From contig JAMPAP010000001.1 of the NCBI GenBank assembly GCA_023667185.1, positions 317,740 to 381,739 of the forward strand: a DNA stretch of 64,000 nucleotides. The letters are read 5' to 3'. Below the pieces are notes generated by a model that was given only the letters and a program-made list of their open reading frames with translations, made no database searches and had not been told where the DNA came from. Origin of the DNA: Lachnoclostridium sp. (GTDB lineage: Bacteria > Bacteroidota > Bacteroidia > Bacteroidales > Muribaculaceae). Below, in pieces: positions 43,367 through 52,064 of the stretch. Position 1 is the first letter of the stretch. Every line of letters starts with the position of its first letter. Made by a program: the position numbers and the translations under genes.

Positions 43367-44472
43367 TATTCTTTATCGGGTTTTTGATGATTTTTATTGC
43401 GGAGTCGCCGGTAGTTGGTGTGGAGCCATCCGGGGATGATGCAAGCTCCTATTATAAGATATATATAATATGTGATCACGCGCCAGAACATCGCGATTAC
43501 CAGAGCCATACCTGCAGGGATAAGGTCGCCATAGTAGGTGGTGAAGAGCCATTCGCTTACGCCAGACCCACCGGGCGTGGGAACGGCCATCAGCACTATC
43601 CACACCACAAACTGCCTCATCAGCACCACGGCCTGCGAGGCCATAGGCGCAAAGGCGAGAAACAGTGCATTGACTGTCAGAAACCGTGAGAGCCAGGACA
43701 CTACGGTGATGCCAAATGCCTTGAGCCACCATGCTGCCGACTTGCGGCGGAGCTCATGCCCGGTAGTGACCATGTCGTCCCCAAGACTATCGATACGACC
43801 ACTCCAGCGGCGCAGTAACGGAAGTCGGAACAGCCTGCTGAGCAACAATCTGACTACCTCCGGCTTGATAAATATCCCGGTGAACAGCACGAGTGTCCAC
43901 AGGCATATCAGCCCGTAGACTATCCAGAACGTAGTGCGTATCCCCACGACAAACGCCTTGGCGCCGAAGCCGAATATCTCGCTCCCTGGTACTATTATGA
44001 ACGCGATGGGCGCACACACCACCAAGAACAGCTCGTCTAATAATAATGTGGTCATCATCAACGTGGTAGCACGACCTGCCTTTATCCCCTCAAGGCTGAG
44101 ATACAGAAGGCTGAATGTGCTGCCTCCTACGGCCGTAGGGGTGATGCAGGAGGTAAACTCACACAACATATTGACTCTCAAAGCCTGTAGCCATGTCAAG
44201 CGTCGATCGGTCAGCATCCTGAACCGCCATGTCAACCCCAAGTCGCGCCCGGCCATGCACAGCCACGCAAGTGCTATGAACCCTACGACACGCCATCCGA
44301 ATGTAACCCCGCGGAGCTGCTCGGCCTGAAAATCGCGAGCAAAGAGCCATACGGCCACACCGAGCCCGAGCACCACCGGCAAGAGCGTTTTCCACACTAT
44401 ATTGCCGGCAAGATTGCCCCTCGCAGTCTCGCCTGATGAGCGGTCAGATATGTCGTCTGTTGAGTATTTCAT
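43366..44472 (-). CDS. UPF0104 / LPG-synthase transmembrane-domain protein (second paralogue)
   Basis: 368 aa, seven to eight helices. Family marks: RDLGLTWRFRMLTDRRLTWLQAL, SCITPTAVGGSTFSLLYLSLEGI, and PTPGGSGVSEWLFTTYYGD near 300-318. Related in layout to the protein at 20943-21992 but clearly diverged. A TAACTTTG -7 element at 44493-44486 on the minus strand gives a very short leader. Probably transcribed with the NfeD gene it overlaps. Confidence 0.85.
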   Translation of the reverse strand: MKYSTDDISDRSSGETARGNLAGNIVWKTLLPVVLGLGVAVWLFARDFQAEQLRGVTFGWRVVGFIALAWLCMAGRDLGLTWRFRMLTDRRLTWLQALRVNMLCEFTSCITPTAVGGSTFSLLYLSLEGIKAGRATTLMMTTLLLDELFLVVCAPIAFIIVPGSEIFGFGAKAFVVGIRTTFWIVYGLICLWTLVLFTGIFIKPEVVRLLLSRLFRLPLLRRWSGRIDSLGDDMVTTGHELRRKSAAWWLKAFGITVVSWLSRFLTVNALFLAFAPMASQAVVLMRQFVVWIVLMAVPTPGGSGVSEWLFTTYYGDLIPAGMALVIAMFWRVITYYIYLIIGACIIPGWLHTNYRRLRNKNHQKPDKE

Positions 44473-44535
44473 GTTTCAGAGTTCACAAAGTTACGATTTT
44501 ACTCCCGATTTATGAAAAATTTAGAGAATATTGCT

Positions 44536-44543
44536 TACCTTTG
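44536..44543 (+). promoter_or_regulatory. Promoter -7 element for pyrH
   Basis: TACCTTTG, 22 bases before the ATG at 44565; weak -33 match. Confidence 0.55.
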
Positions 44544-44564
44544 CTTAAAACATCAATTTTAGTT

Positions 44565-45275
44565 ATGCGTACGAAATATAACAGAGTATTATTGAAGCTC
44601 TCAGGCGAGTCTCTGATGGGCCATCAAGGCTACGGAATCGACCCGGAGCGCCTTGCTCAATATGCCTCACAGATAGCCGAGGTAGTGAATGCCGGCGTGC
44701 AGGTGGCCATCGTAATCGGTGGCGGCAATATTTTCCGCGGCCTTTCTGGAGCGGCTAAAGGTTTTGACCGCGTAAAGGGCGACCAGATGGGGATGCTCGC
44801 AACGGTGATCAACTCCCTCGCGCTCAACTCAGCTCTTGAAGCCATCGGCACCGCAGCCCGAGTTTACACCGCAATAAATATGTACCCCATCGGCCAGCAC
44901 TATTCACCCCGAGCCGCCCTCGAGTCGCTCGATCGCAACGAGGTGGCTATCCTTGCCGGTGGCACCGGATGCCCCTTCTTCACCACTGACACCGGCTCTG
45001 CCCTCCGCGCTATCGAAATCAAGGCCGACGTAATGCTCAAAGGCACTCGCGTCGACGGCGTTTATACCGCTGACCCCGAGAAAGACCCTACAGCTACGAA
45101 ATTCACCGAGATTACTTACGACGAGGTTTACAACCGTAACCTCAAGGTGATGGACCTCACTGCCACCGCCCTATGTAAGGAAAACTCCATGCCTATCGTC
45201 GTATTCGATATGGATACCCCGGGTAACCTTGCTAAAGTCATCGCAGGCGACCCCATCGGAACCCTTGTATATTAA
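44565..45275 (+). CDS. pyrH: Uridylate kinase
   Basis: 236 aa from ATG 44565. Amino-acid-kinase-fold motifs: NRVLLKLSGESLMG at the start, VAIVIGGGNIFRG (about 48-60), DQMGMLATVINSLAL, and TGCPFFTTDTGSALRAIE (about 135-152). Phosphorylates UMP to UDP. frr follows 24 bases downstream, the widely conserved pyrH-frr pair. Confidence 0.97.
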   Translation: MRTKYNRVLLKLSGESLMGHQGYGIDPERLAQYASQIAEVVNAGVQVAIVIGGGNIFRGLSGAAKGFDRVKGDQMGMLATVINSLALNSALEAIGTAARVYTAINMYPIGQHYSPRAALESLDRNEVAILAGGTGCPFFTTDTGSALRAIEIKADVMLKGTRVDGVYTADPEKDPTATKFTEITYDEVYNRNLKVMDLTATALCKENSMPIVVFDMDTPGNLAKVIAGDPIGTLVY

Positions 45276-45299
45276 CCACTTACCCTATAAACTATAACT

Positions 45300-45857
45300 A
45301 TGGAAGTAAAGGACTATCTCGACCCCGCTTCAGAGAAAATGGAACTTGCAGTAGCCTATCTCGACGAGTCGCTCGCTCACATCCGTGCCGGAAAAGCTAA
45401 TCCCAAGATTCTTGATGGAATACGTGTGGAATACTATGGCAGCGCCATGCCCATCTCGCAGGTGGCCAACGTTTCGGTGCCCGACGCCCGCACAATCACC
45501 ATAACCCCCTGGGAAAAAGCCATGTTTAAAGAAATTGAGAAAGCGATCATCAACTCCGAACTCGGCATAACACCCGAGAACAACGGCGAAGTGATCCGAC
45601 TCTCCATCCCCCCGCTGACCGAAGAGCGCCGCAAAGCCCTCGTAAAGCAATCCAAAGCCGAAGCCGAGCAGGCAAAAGTATCAGTTCGCAATGCCCGCCG
45701 CGACGCCATCGAAGGCCTCAAGAAAGCCGTCAAGCAAGGCATGAGCGAAGACGTCGAAAAAGACGCCGAAGTATCTGTGCAGAAGCTCCACGACAAATAC
45801 CTCAAAAAGATCGACGAGCTCTTCGCCGCCAAAGAAAAAGAGATCCTCACCGTCTGA
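45300..45857 (+). CDS. frr: Ribosome recycling factor
   Basis: 185 aa, full length. [35 protein letters not shown] at the start, [21 protein letters not shown] (about 62-82), [25 protein letters not shown] (about 86-110), and a long final helix. Splits post-termination ribosomes with EF-G. Downstream of pyrH in one transcript. Confidence 0.97.
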   Translation: MEVKDYLDPASEKMELAVAYLDESLAHIRAGKANPKILDGIRVEYYGSAMPISQVANVSVPDARTITITPWEKAMFKEIEKAIINSELGITPENNGEVIRLSIPPLTEERRKALVKQSKAEAEQAKVSVRNARRDAIEGLKKAVKQGMSEDVEKDAEVSVQKLHDKYLKKIDELFAAKEKEILTV

Positions 45858-45917
45858 AAACGCCCCGCCCCTGCCCCATCATGCCGCCTCATGATGCCTC
45901 ATGATACCTCATGATAC

Positions 45918-46008
45918 AACTAAAAACTAAAATCTAAAATCTAAAATCTAAAAACTAAAATCTAAAAACTAAAAACTAAAAACTAAAAACTAAAAACTAA
46001 AAACTAAA
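45918..46008. repeat. Heptanucleotide array, copy 6
   Basis: ACTAAAA and TCTAAAA units (complement of TAGTTTT/TAGATTT) run into the terminator hairpin between frr and the fimbrillin gene. The stretch before it (45880-45915) has three short ATGATGCCTC/ATGATACCTC-like repeats. Confidence 0.85.
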
Positions 46009-46043
46009 ATCCGCGATACCATCACTGATACCGCGGATTTTTT
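46007..46043. terminator. Bidirectional terminator between frr and the fimbrillin gene
   Basis: AAATCCGCG (46007-46015) pairs with CGCGGATTT (46032-46040). T-runs follow on both strands (TTT after the stem on plus, TTTTAGTTTTT on minus), serving the two convergent genes. Confidence 0.7.
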
Positions 46044-46064
46044 ATATGGCTGGCTAATTGAGAA

Positions 46065-47228
46065 TTAGTACGCAGAGAGGTCAATCTCATCGACACCGAC
46101 GATGTCATTAAGCTCAAAGCCTGTAGAGTTCCATGTCTCCACTACCACATCATTAGTAGCACCTGTAAGGGTAATCTTGCCGCCGAGGGTGTAGTTGAGC
46201 ATTGTAGTCCCTGACACGATGTTACCGAATACATTGTCACCGGTGAATGACGGGAACTTGAAGTCGCCACTCTTGACGGTAAACTTCAGCACGCCATAGA
46301 ACTGAGCAAGCTGAGGATCATCAGTACCGACGTTGAGCGAGATAGTCTGAGTCTGGTCAGGACGGAACACGAGTCCGTTAGGAGTCAGAATCATGTGGAA
46401 CAGCGTCTGGAATCCACCGCGGATGTCAACCTGCGGAAGAGTTACATCGTAAGTCTTGCCATCGATTACTACAGTGAGCACAGCGTCAGAGCCCTTGGTG
46501 GAGGTAGGGATAGTCCACATCGAGGGGATACCCTCTTTCCAGCCTGTAGCTGTGATGGTTTTATCAAATTCTACGGTGAAAGCCTTCTTGGCAGTACCGG
46601 TCACTTCGCCGGTCTCCACATTAAGGTGACCCTCAGAGAACACGTTCTGGCCGTTGAGCGAGAGCGAAGTCAGCTTGCCTGCGCCGGTGTAGTTTGACGA
46701 CATAATGTTAAACGATACCATAGCAAGAGCATGCTTCATCGTAAGCTTGGCAGTGGTGATACCCTGATCGATGTTGGCGGCAGCAGCGCGCCCTGAGTAG
46801 AGGACGTCGAGCTGCTTGGTGCAGTCTACAGGGAAATGAGTGGGATCAAACGAGCCGCTGGCGTCAAACGGGGCAGCTGCGTAGACAAAGAGTGTACGCT
46901 GTGTGCCGGTAAACTCCACCGAGGGTGAAAGCACCCATGAGCCACTCTGATTCGAAGCCTTGACTCCTGTGACAAAGTCATTTGACGAGAGCGAGCCGCC
47001 GGTCTTGACGAAGATGTTCATCGTAGCGCCGTCAGTAAGGTCAGTGGTAACGGTGGCTTCAGTAAGCACCGTAGTTGAAATCTTCAGTGCATTTTCCGAA
47101 GGGGTGGCGTTACCGTTATTACCTTCGTTGCCGTCACCTCCGCCGGGGCCGTCATCAGAGCATGAGGTCAATGCGAGAGAGCCGGCAGCAAGAATGCTTG
47201 CAAAATATATATATTTCGATAGTTTCAT
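46065..47228 (-). CDS. Fimbrillin-family lipoprotein
   Basis: 387 aa. Signal with lipobox ...LALTSCSDDGPGGG (Cys about 23) and a Gly/Asn-rich linker. The body has the fimbrillin-A/Mfa1-like layout: an N-terminal beta domain with MNIFVKTGG and FVYAAAPFD, then AKLTMKHALAMVSFNI (about 155-170, the core fimbrillin signature) and a C-terminal domain with QTLFHMILTPNGLVF. Such lipoproteins form surface fimbriae after tip cleavage, or act as free surface proteins. It lies 35 bases after the C10 peptidase gene and is probably co-transcribed with it. Confidence 0.82.
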   Translation of the reverse strand: MKLSKYIYFASILAAGSLALTSCSDDGPGGGDGNEGNNGNATPSENALKISTTVLTEATVTTDLTDGATMNIFVKTGGSLSSNDFVTGVKASNQSGSWVLSPSVEFTGTQRTLFVYAAAPFDASGSFDPTHFPVDCTKQLDVLYSGRAAAANIDQGITTAKLTMKHALAMVSFNIMSSNYTGAGKLTSLSLNGQNVFSEGHLNVETGEVTGTAKKAFTVEFDKTITATGWKEGIPSMWTIPTSTKGSDAVLTVVIDGKTYDVTLPQVDIRGGFQTLFHMILTPNGLVFRPDQTQTISLNVGTDDPQLAQFYGVLKFTVKSGDFKFPSFTGDNVFGNIVSGTTMLNYTLGGKITLTGATNDVVVETWNSTGFELNDIVGVDEIDLSAY

Positions 47229-47263
47229 TGCTTTCTTTTTTATCAGATTATATGGGATGCTTT

Positions 47264-48889
47264 TTATTTCTTGATGCGGAGCACTTTGGTATCACCTTCC
47301 GAGTTAGTGAGAGTCAGGGTGTTGACACCTGTTCCAAGGTCAGTCTTGTTGAAGGTGAGCTTGGGCAGGGGCTCAAGGAGAGCTGACGACACCTGGGTTC
47401 CGTCGGGGCGCTTGAGTGTGTAAGTCACGCCATGCTTGGTCTTGAGGTTGAACACGCCTGATGCGCGGTCGTAAGCTATTGAGGTTGCTGCCTCGATAGA
47501 GCGCGCTGCCACTACTTCGATGGCAAACTCTGAGGTCAAGCGGTCGCCGCCGCTTGCAGCTACCGAGATTTCGATATTGACGTTGCTGCCATTAGCCTTG
47601 AGCACTTCTGTGGTGACGAGCTGGCCATCTTTCACAGCGAAAGGCACTGCAGGGAAGCCCTTGGTTGAGGCATCATATGCACCGCGTACAGTCACGGTAT
47701 AGTTGCTCTTGGGAGCCTCGCCATTGACGAGGATCTCGCCTACCACAGTTCCTGCAGGGAGGTTTTCGTCGATCACGGTCTCGGTAAGCTCGATAGAGCG
47801 GAGCTCGCGGTTAGGCGAACCGATACCGGTCACAGCCACCTGATTGTAGTTATACTCATAGCCTGATACGTTGAGGCGTGACAGCTGGAAGTATCCGTTG
47901 CCTGAGCCGCCCCAACCCCAGTTGAGGTGATAACGCCCGCTACCGTCGAAGCCGTCGACGTTAAACGAGTGTCCGGCGTCGGCCATTCCGGTCTGAGTAT
48001 GAGATATAGCGTTGTAGATCACCGCACGGCCGGCAGCGAGCTCGTTGTAGATGAAACGATCCCAGTCGCCGCGGTAGTTGTCACGCCATGTGTAAGTTAC
48101 ATCTGAAGGATAGCAGAAGTAGTTCTTGAGGGCGTTGGAGATACGGTTGACCTCATTAGAGGGGATACCTGATCCGTTGACACCATAGTCCATGCTCACT
48201 GACACACCGCAGTGATACAGGAAGCGGGCTGCTTCATCCTTGTCAGAGGCGGTGAGGATGGCATTCCAGTCGTATGGCTTTTCGCTGTCCCAGTTTACTT
48301 CGATAGCGCTGAAGCCGGCAGGTGTATAGCGGTGTGAGCCCTGTCCCTTCTGAGGCCACTGCTGCACACTCATTGCCTGACCCATTGCCACAGCCACACA
48401 TCCTACGATGGCGCGCCCTGATGCATTTGAGGGGCAATATTTATTGTAAGGGCTTGACTGATTCCAGTTGACCTTGATAAGGGGGTCGATTTTACCGTCG
48501 TCGGCGCGGGAGAACTCAGCGGCAAGGTTTGACCACTTGGCCGAGGTTGTGCGGCGGGCGGCGTCAAACTTCACGGTGCCACCGATCTCGCCGAGCATAG
48601 CCTGCATGTTTTCAGGCATCTTGTCCCACTGCAGCTCGCCTGTGAGGTTGTAACCGATAATGGGATCCACAGCGTCATCTGCCGAGATGATTACCCATCC
48701 CGTAGGTGCGAGATTGATGATATAATACTGATCTTTAGCTGTCAAAACCTGCTTGACTGTACGATCCTGACCTGTACGGGTCTTGGCCCACAGGCGGGCG
48801 GCACCCTCGGCGCGACTCTGCGACACAGGATTTGCCCAGGCACTTACTGCACCCAAGGTCAGCAAGATGGCTAAAAAGATTTTCTTCAT
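47264..48889 (-). CDS. C10-family cysteine peptidase (streptopain-like), secreted
   Basis: 541 aa. Signal peptide (1-19). The propeptide with RLWAKTRTGQ and YYIINLAPTGWVIISADDAV (about 30-120) is the Spi-like domain. The C10 catalytic domain holds Cys164 (GCVAVAMGQAM) and His307 (AGHSFNVDGFDG), then HLNWGWGGSGNGYF. The C-terminal 180 residues are beta-rich and end in VLRIKK. Relatives include streptococcal SpeB and Bacteroides Bfp peptidases. Maturation by propeptide removal is expected. It has a 290-base leader containing inverted repeats and a small frame. Confidence 0.9.
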   Translation of the reverse strand: MKKIFLAILLTLGAVSAWANPVSQSRAEGAARLWAKTRTGQDRTVKQVLTAKDQYYIINLAPTGWVIISADDAVDPIIGYNLTGELQWDKMPENMQAMLGEIGGTVKFDAARRTTSAKWSNLAAEFSRADDGKIDPLIKVNWNQSSPYNKYCPSNASGRAIVGCVAVAMGQAMSVQQWPQKGQGSHRYTPAGFSAIEVNWDSEKPYDWNAILTASDKDEAARFLYHCGVSVSMDYGVNGSGIPSNEVNRISNALKNYFCYPSDVTYTWRDNYRGDWDRFIYNELAAGRAVIYNAISHTQTGMADAGHSFNVDGFDGSGRYHLNWGWGGSGNGYFQLSRLNVSGYEYNYNQVAVTGIGSPNRELRSIELTETVIDENLPAGTVVGEILVNGEAPKSNYTVTVRGAYDASTKGFPAVPFAVKDGQLVTTEVLKANGSNVNIEISVAASGGDRLTSEFAIEVVAARSIEAATSIAYDRASGVFNLKTKHGVTYTLKRPDGTQVSSALLEPLPKLTFNKTDLGTGVNTLTLTNSEGDTKVLRIKK

Positions 48890-48989
48890 GTCGTTAAAAG
48901 AGATATTGATTGTTGTTGTCTATGTTTACACTATGTGGAGTGAGGTTTTCCTGATGCAGGGTGCGTCTACCCGACGCAACATCTCATGC

Positions 48990-49176
48990 AAGTAGCTGTT
49001 TAAATTAAATGCATACTATATGCGTAGGGATTTTTGAGTCAATTTCTTCACTCGAAGAAGGAGTGATGCGGGCATCACGACTGTTGAGAGGGGAGAAATT
49101 GGCCAAAAAGACCAAGCAGATAGGATGCAAGATTTTCATATTTTTTATTGTATCGTTTTAATTTGAACAGCTACTT
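48990..49176. repeat. 20-bp inverted repeat pair in the C10 peptidase leader
   Basis: 48990-49009 (AAGTAGCTGTT, then AAATTAAA after one more base) is the inverse complement of 49157-49176 with one mismatch, 147 bases apart. Also in the region: a GTGATGC-GG-GCATCAC hairpin at 49063-49078 and a GTGCGTC/GACGCA stem near 48961-48978. The rest of 48890-49249 holds the leader, promoter and small frame only. Confidence 0.7.
49005..49139 (-). CDS. Possible 44-aa leader peptide
   Basis: ATG 49139 to TAA 49007-49005. The product begins KILHPICLVFLANFSP, a short basic-hydrophobic lead, then a polar Ser/Glu/Asp part and a hydrophobic end. It fills the space between the two arms of the inverted repeat and its stop codon lies in the left arm. 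No Shine-Dalgarno is obvious, and Bacteroidota often lack one. Could be chance. Confidence 0.3.
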   Translation of the reverse strand: MKILHPICLVFLANFSPLNSRDARITPSSSEEIDSKIPTHIVCI

Positions 49177-49193
49177 ATCCTGCAAAAGGAATA

Positions 49194-49228
49194 CAAAAGT
49201 AGCAATTTGCGCGGAATTATCCTAAAAA
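49194..49228 (-). promoter_or_regulatory. Putative promoter of the C10 peptidase-fimbrillin operon
   Basis: TACTTTTG on the minus strand (49201-49194); a weak TTTTTAGG lies about 20 bases upstream. The transcript would start near 49186, ten bases before the first inverted-repeat arm. Confidence 0.45.
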
Positions 49229-49249
49229 TTTGATAGATTATATAGTTTT

Positions 49250-50014
49250 TTAACGCAAATTTGAAATTTCTGCTCGTTTTTTGAATATCAGGCGTGAGGC
49301 TGCGCAGGTGTGGTCGCCGCAGTCGATGCGGGCTACATATTCCCCGGCCTCGGCATTGAGCGCCGCCGCGCAGTAGCGTGCCGTCTCGCCATAGCGTGCT
49401 TCCTGACGAAAGGCTATCTCGAAGCGGGTCACATAGTCGCTGTCATAGCGGCCGAGCTCCCAGCAATCGGTGATAAGGTCGATATAGCGGTGGGTAGTGA
49501 CATGGCGGTTGACGTCTATATCGCTGACTGCGAAGCGATAGGACGAAGCATCCTCTGTAAGCTCGGGGAGCGGAAACTTACCCTGCGGCTTGATGGGGCA
49601 CGGGAAGTCGCTTATCACCTCGCGGAGCTGCGACAGCTGCGACAGGTCGCCGGCCTCACGCGTCTCCATATTTATGGCCATCCATATCGTGCGGGCATAT
49701 CCGATGGTAGTATCAGTAGTGAGGTCTATTATCTCGAAGTTACGCTCCGAGAAGAGGCGGTTAAGCCCTGCCACCCATGTGCGGAAGCGGTAGCTGTGAC
49801 CTACCACCGTAGGAGCGTAGAGCTCGAAAGTCAGTCGGCTGAGCACCCACGACAGCCCATACTTCATCATATTGTCAAACCCCACACCCAGGGCAAGAGC
49901 ATGACGTGTGGCAGTGTCAATTATCAAGGTGGATATACGGCTTACTGACAGCTCGCGCTGGGCATTGCAGTCAGCAGCATTAAGAGTAAAGTCGTTGTCA
50001 AAATACTGTTGCAT
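49250..50014 (-). CDS. Acyl-ACP thioesterase
   Basis: 254 aa from ATG 50014. Two hotdog domains of the FatA/FatB-like bacterial family: an N-terminal half with ATRHALALGVGFDNMMKYGLSWVLSRL (about 34-60) and the C-terminal half with the catalytic-region pattern DIDVNRHVTTHRYIDLITD (about 163-181), carrying the Asn and His of this family. Hydrolyses acyl-ACP to free fatty acids. A TATATTTG -7 element is at 50041-50034 on the minus strand. Confidence 0.88.
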   Translation of the reverse strand: MQQYFDNDFTLNAADCNAQRELSVSRISTLIIDTATRHALALGVGFDNMMKYGLSWVLSRLTFELYAPTVVGHSYRFRTWVAGLNRLFSERNFEIIDLTTDTTIGYARTIWMAINMETREAGDLSQLSQLREVISDFPCPIKPQGKFPLPELTEDASSYRFAVSDIDVNRHVTTHRYIDLITDCWELGRYDSDYVTRFEIAFRQEARYGETARYCAAALNAEAGEYVARIDCGDHTCAASRLIFKKRAEISNLR

Positions 50015-50033
50015 ATTCTTAAATAATTTTCCA

Positions 50034-50041
50034 CAAATATA
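50034..50041 (-). promoter_or_regulatory. Promoter -7 element for the thioesterase gene
   Basis: TATATTTG on the minus strand, 20 bases before the ATG. Confidence 0.5.
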
Positions 50042-50159
50042 CACATTTTAATTGAAAAATTATATCATGATGTCTCATGATTCATCACGATGCATCATGA
50101 TGAAGAGCGCACCCCCCCTCTGCGGAGAATGCGCTCTTTAGACTATAATATAGGTATTA

Positions 50160-52001
50160 TCAGCGTACTACAAATTTCTTGCCGCCGCGGATATATACAC
50201 CGGGCTGGAGCGCCTCGTAAACCTGACGGCCGGTGATATCAAATGTGCGGTTATCAGCAGCTTGCGAGCCACCGAAGGCGGGATCAGCAAGGATGCTGTC
50301 GATACCGGATGACTCTATGTTGCCGCCGGCATTCTGAGCCTCGGTGATGTGGGCTACGATAGAGTTGAGGTAGTTTTCAAGGTTGGTATAACCGTTGGCA
50401 GCTACTGCCTTGCCATCCTCAGGATCCATCGGGTCAAGGCCGTTGGCAGTTTCGTAATCATCAGGCATACCGTCGCCGTCAGTGTCCACGCGGGCGGGCT
50501 CTGACACGAGTTCGGGCCAACCGGTGTGACCGTCGGCATAAACGATATCATCCTGAGAATCAATCAGTCCGTTCTTGCCATTTTTCTTGTTGATGGAGGC
50601 AGTACCTTCACGGGCATCCTTGATCACCATAGCGTCATACTCATCGCGGTGGAGCGATGCGCCTACATAGTCAAGCACGCGCTCGTAAGCCACCTCAGCG
50701 GTGTGGGTTGTGGTCGACGGGAAGCCGAGAGGCTGACTGAGTTTCATGCCTGCATATACCTCCTCATTGAAGGTGTAGTCGTTGCCCGACTTGTCCACCT
50801 GGTCATAGATACCATATTTCCAGTTGTCGGCAGTCATGTCAGGATATTTGGGGTTGACATTTCCTTCGATAAAGAGGGAGGCCCATACATGGAGCATCGG
50901 CTTCCACGAATTCCAACTGATTTTTATGGTTTTGGGAGTGCCGTTCACATCGATTTCGGTGGTATTGTTCACCATATCGATAGGTGTTTTCTTTCCCTTG
51001 ATAGAGATCATATTTTGGCCGGTGGTGCGGTCGCGACTTCCGGAAATGGTGCTTGACGAGATGGTGGTACCGGTAGCGAAGTAATACTGGTCAGCGATGG
51101 AGGATTTGTCGAGGCAGTAGTCTACGGTGCGGATTCCGAGGCCGCTGATGCGGTAGCCTTTTGTCCCTGAGGGAGTTGCGGGGCCGGGCTTGTAATAGTT
51201 GTTGACCACGTTGACTTTCATGCCTTCGCCGCCGTAGCATCCGTTGCCACCCCAGTTGTAGATGACGTTGTTACGGAAGTCCATGCGCTCGTCTTTCTGA
51301 GTGCCGGGACGGGGACCGAAACGCGGAGTACGAGAGCCATGGTTAGCCACAAGGTTGTGGTGATATGAAGCGCCTGCGCCGCCCCAGTTGCCGCCGTAGC
51401 CGTGAGAACCTTTTGAGTGTCCGGCATTTACGAGGCTGTGCGACGAGATGCTCCACTGTACGGTGAAGTTGCGCGAGCCGTAGACCGACAGACATTCGTC
51501 AATACTCCAGCTTACGGAGCAGTGGTCGATGATGATGTCGCGGCCGTCCATACCGCCGAGGCCGTCACCTTCGTGAGCGCTCTTGTTGGTCTTAAGGGCC
51601 TCGTTTCCAAGACGGAAGCGCATATAGCGGATAATAACGTTGGGCGCGGAGATTACAAAGGGGAAGTTGGATACGCATATACCGTCGCCGGGTGCCGTCT
51701 GTCCGGCTATCGTTACGTCGCCGTTGCGGAGCTTGAGCTCGCTCTGGAGCATGATGGTGCCTGAGACGTCAAACACGATGGTGCGCGCTCCTTTCTGCTC
51801 GCAGGCCCAGCGGAATGAGCCTTCTCCCTTGTCGTCGAGGTTAGTGACGTGATACACTTCGCCGCCACGGCCGCCGGTGGTATACATACCGAATCCTTCA
51901 GCGCCGGGGAAGGCGGGGAGCTGTGCTTCGTCAGCATCCTGACCGTAGCCCGCAAATGCGGCAGCAATTACAGTGATAGCTGAGAGTAAAAGTTTTTTCA
52001 T
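50160..52001 (-). CDS. Secreted pectate lyase (PL1 family) with C-terminal sorting-type tail
   Basis: 613 aa. Signal peptide (about 1-20), then the PL1 right-handed beta-helix beginning LPAFPGAEGFGMYTTGGRGG, with VYHVTNLDDKGEGSFRWA, DIIIDHCSVSWSIDE (about 135-149, conserved metal/catalytic region) and SHGYGGNWGGAGASYHHNL (about 198-216). A calcium-binding-like DTDGDGMPDDYETANGLDP follows near 515. The final FDITGRQVYEALQPGVYIRG looks like a type IX secretion sorting domain. It cleaves polygalacturonate by beta-elimination. It follows the paralogue at 52065-53873 by 63 bases. Confidence 0.9.
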   Translation of the reverse strand: MKKLLLSAITVIAAAFAGYGQDADEAQLPAFPGAEGFGMYTTGGRGGEVYHVTNLDDKGEGSFRWACEQKGARTIVFDVSGTIMLQSELKLRNGDVTIAGQTAPGDGICVSNFPFVISAPNVIIRYMRFRLGNEALKTNKSAHEGDGLGGMDGRDIIIDHCSVSWSIDECLSVYGSRNFTVQWSISSHSLVNAGHSKGSHGYGGNWGGAGASYHHNLVANHGSRTPRFGPRPGTQKDERMDFRNNVIYNWGGNGCYGGEGMKVNVVNNYYKPGPATPSGTKGYRISGLGIRTVDYCLDKSSIADQYYFATGTTISSSTISGSRDRTTGQNMISIKGKKTPIDMVNNTTEIDVNGTPKTIKISWNSWKPMLHVWASLFIEGNVNPKYPDMTADNWKYGIYDQVDKSGNDYTFNEEVYAGMKLSQPLGFPSTTTHTAEVAYERVLDYVGASLHRDEYDAMVIKDAREGTASINKKNGKNGLIDSQDDIVYADGHTGWPELVSEPARVDTDGDGMPDDYETANGLDPMDPEDGKAVAANGYTNLENYLNSIVAHITEAQNAGGNIESSGIDSILADPAFGGSQAADNRTFDITGRQVYEALQPGVYIRGGKKFVVR

Positions 52002-52064
52002 AATAGTTAAGTCGTTAGATAGCCCGGGGCGACTTACGGCGTCCCGGGCTTATGATGGGATGTA

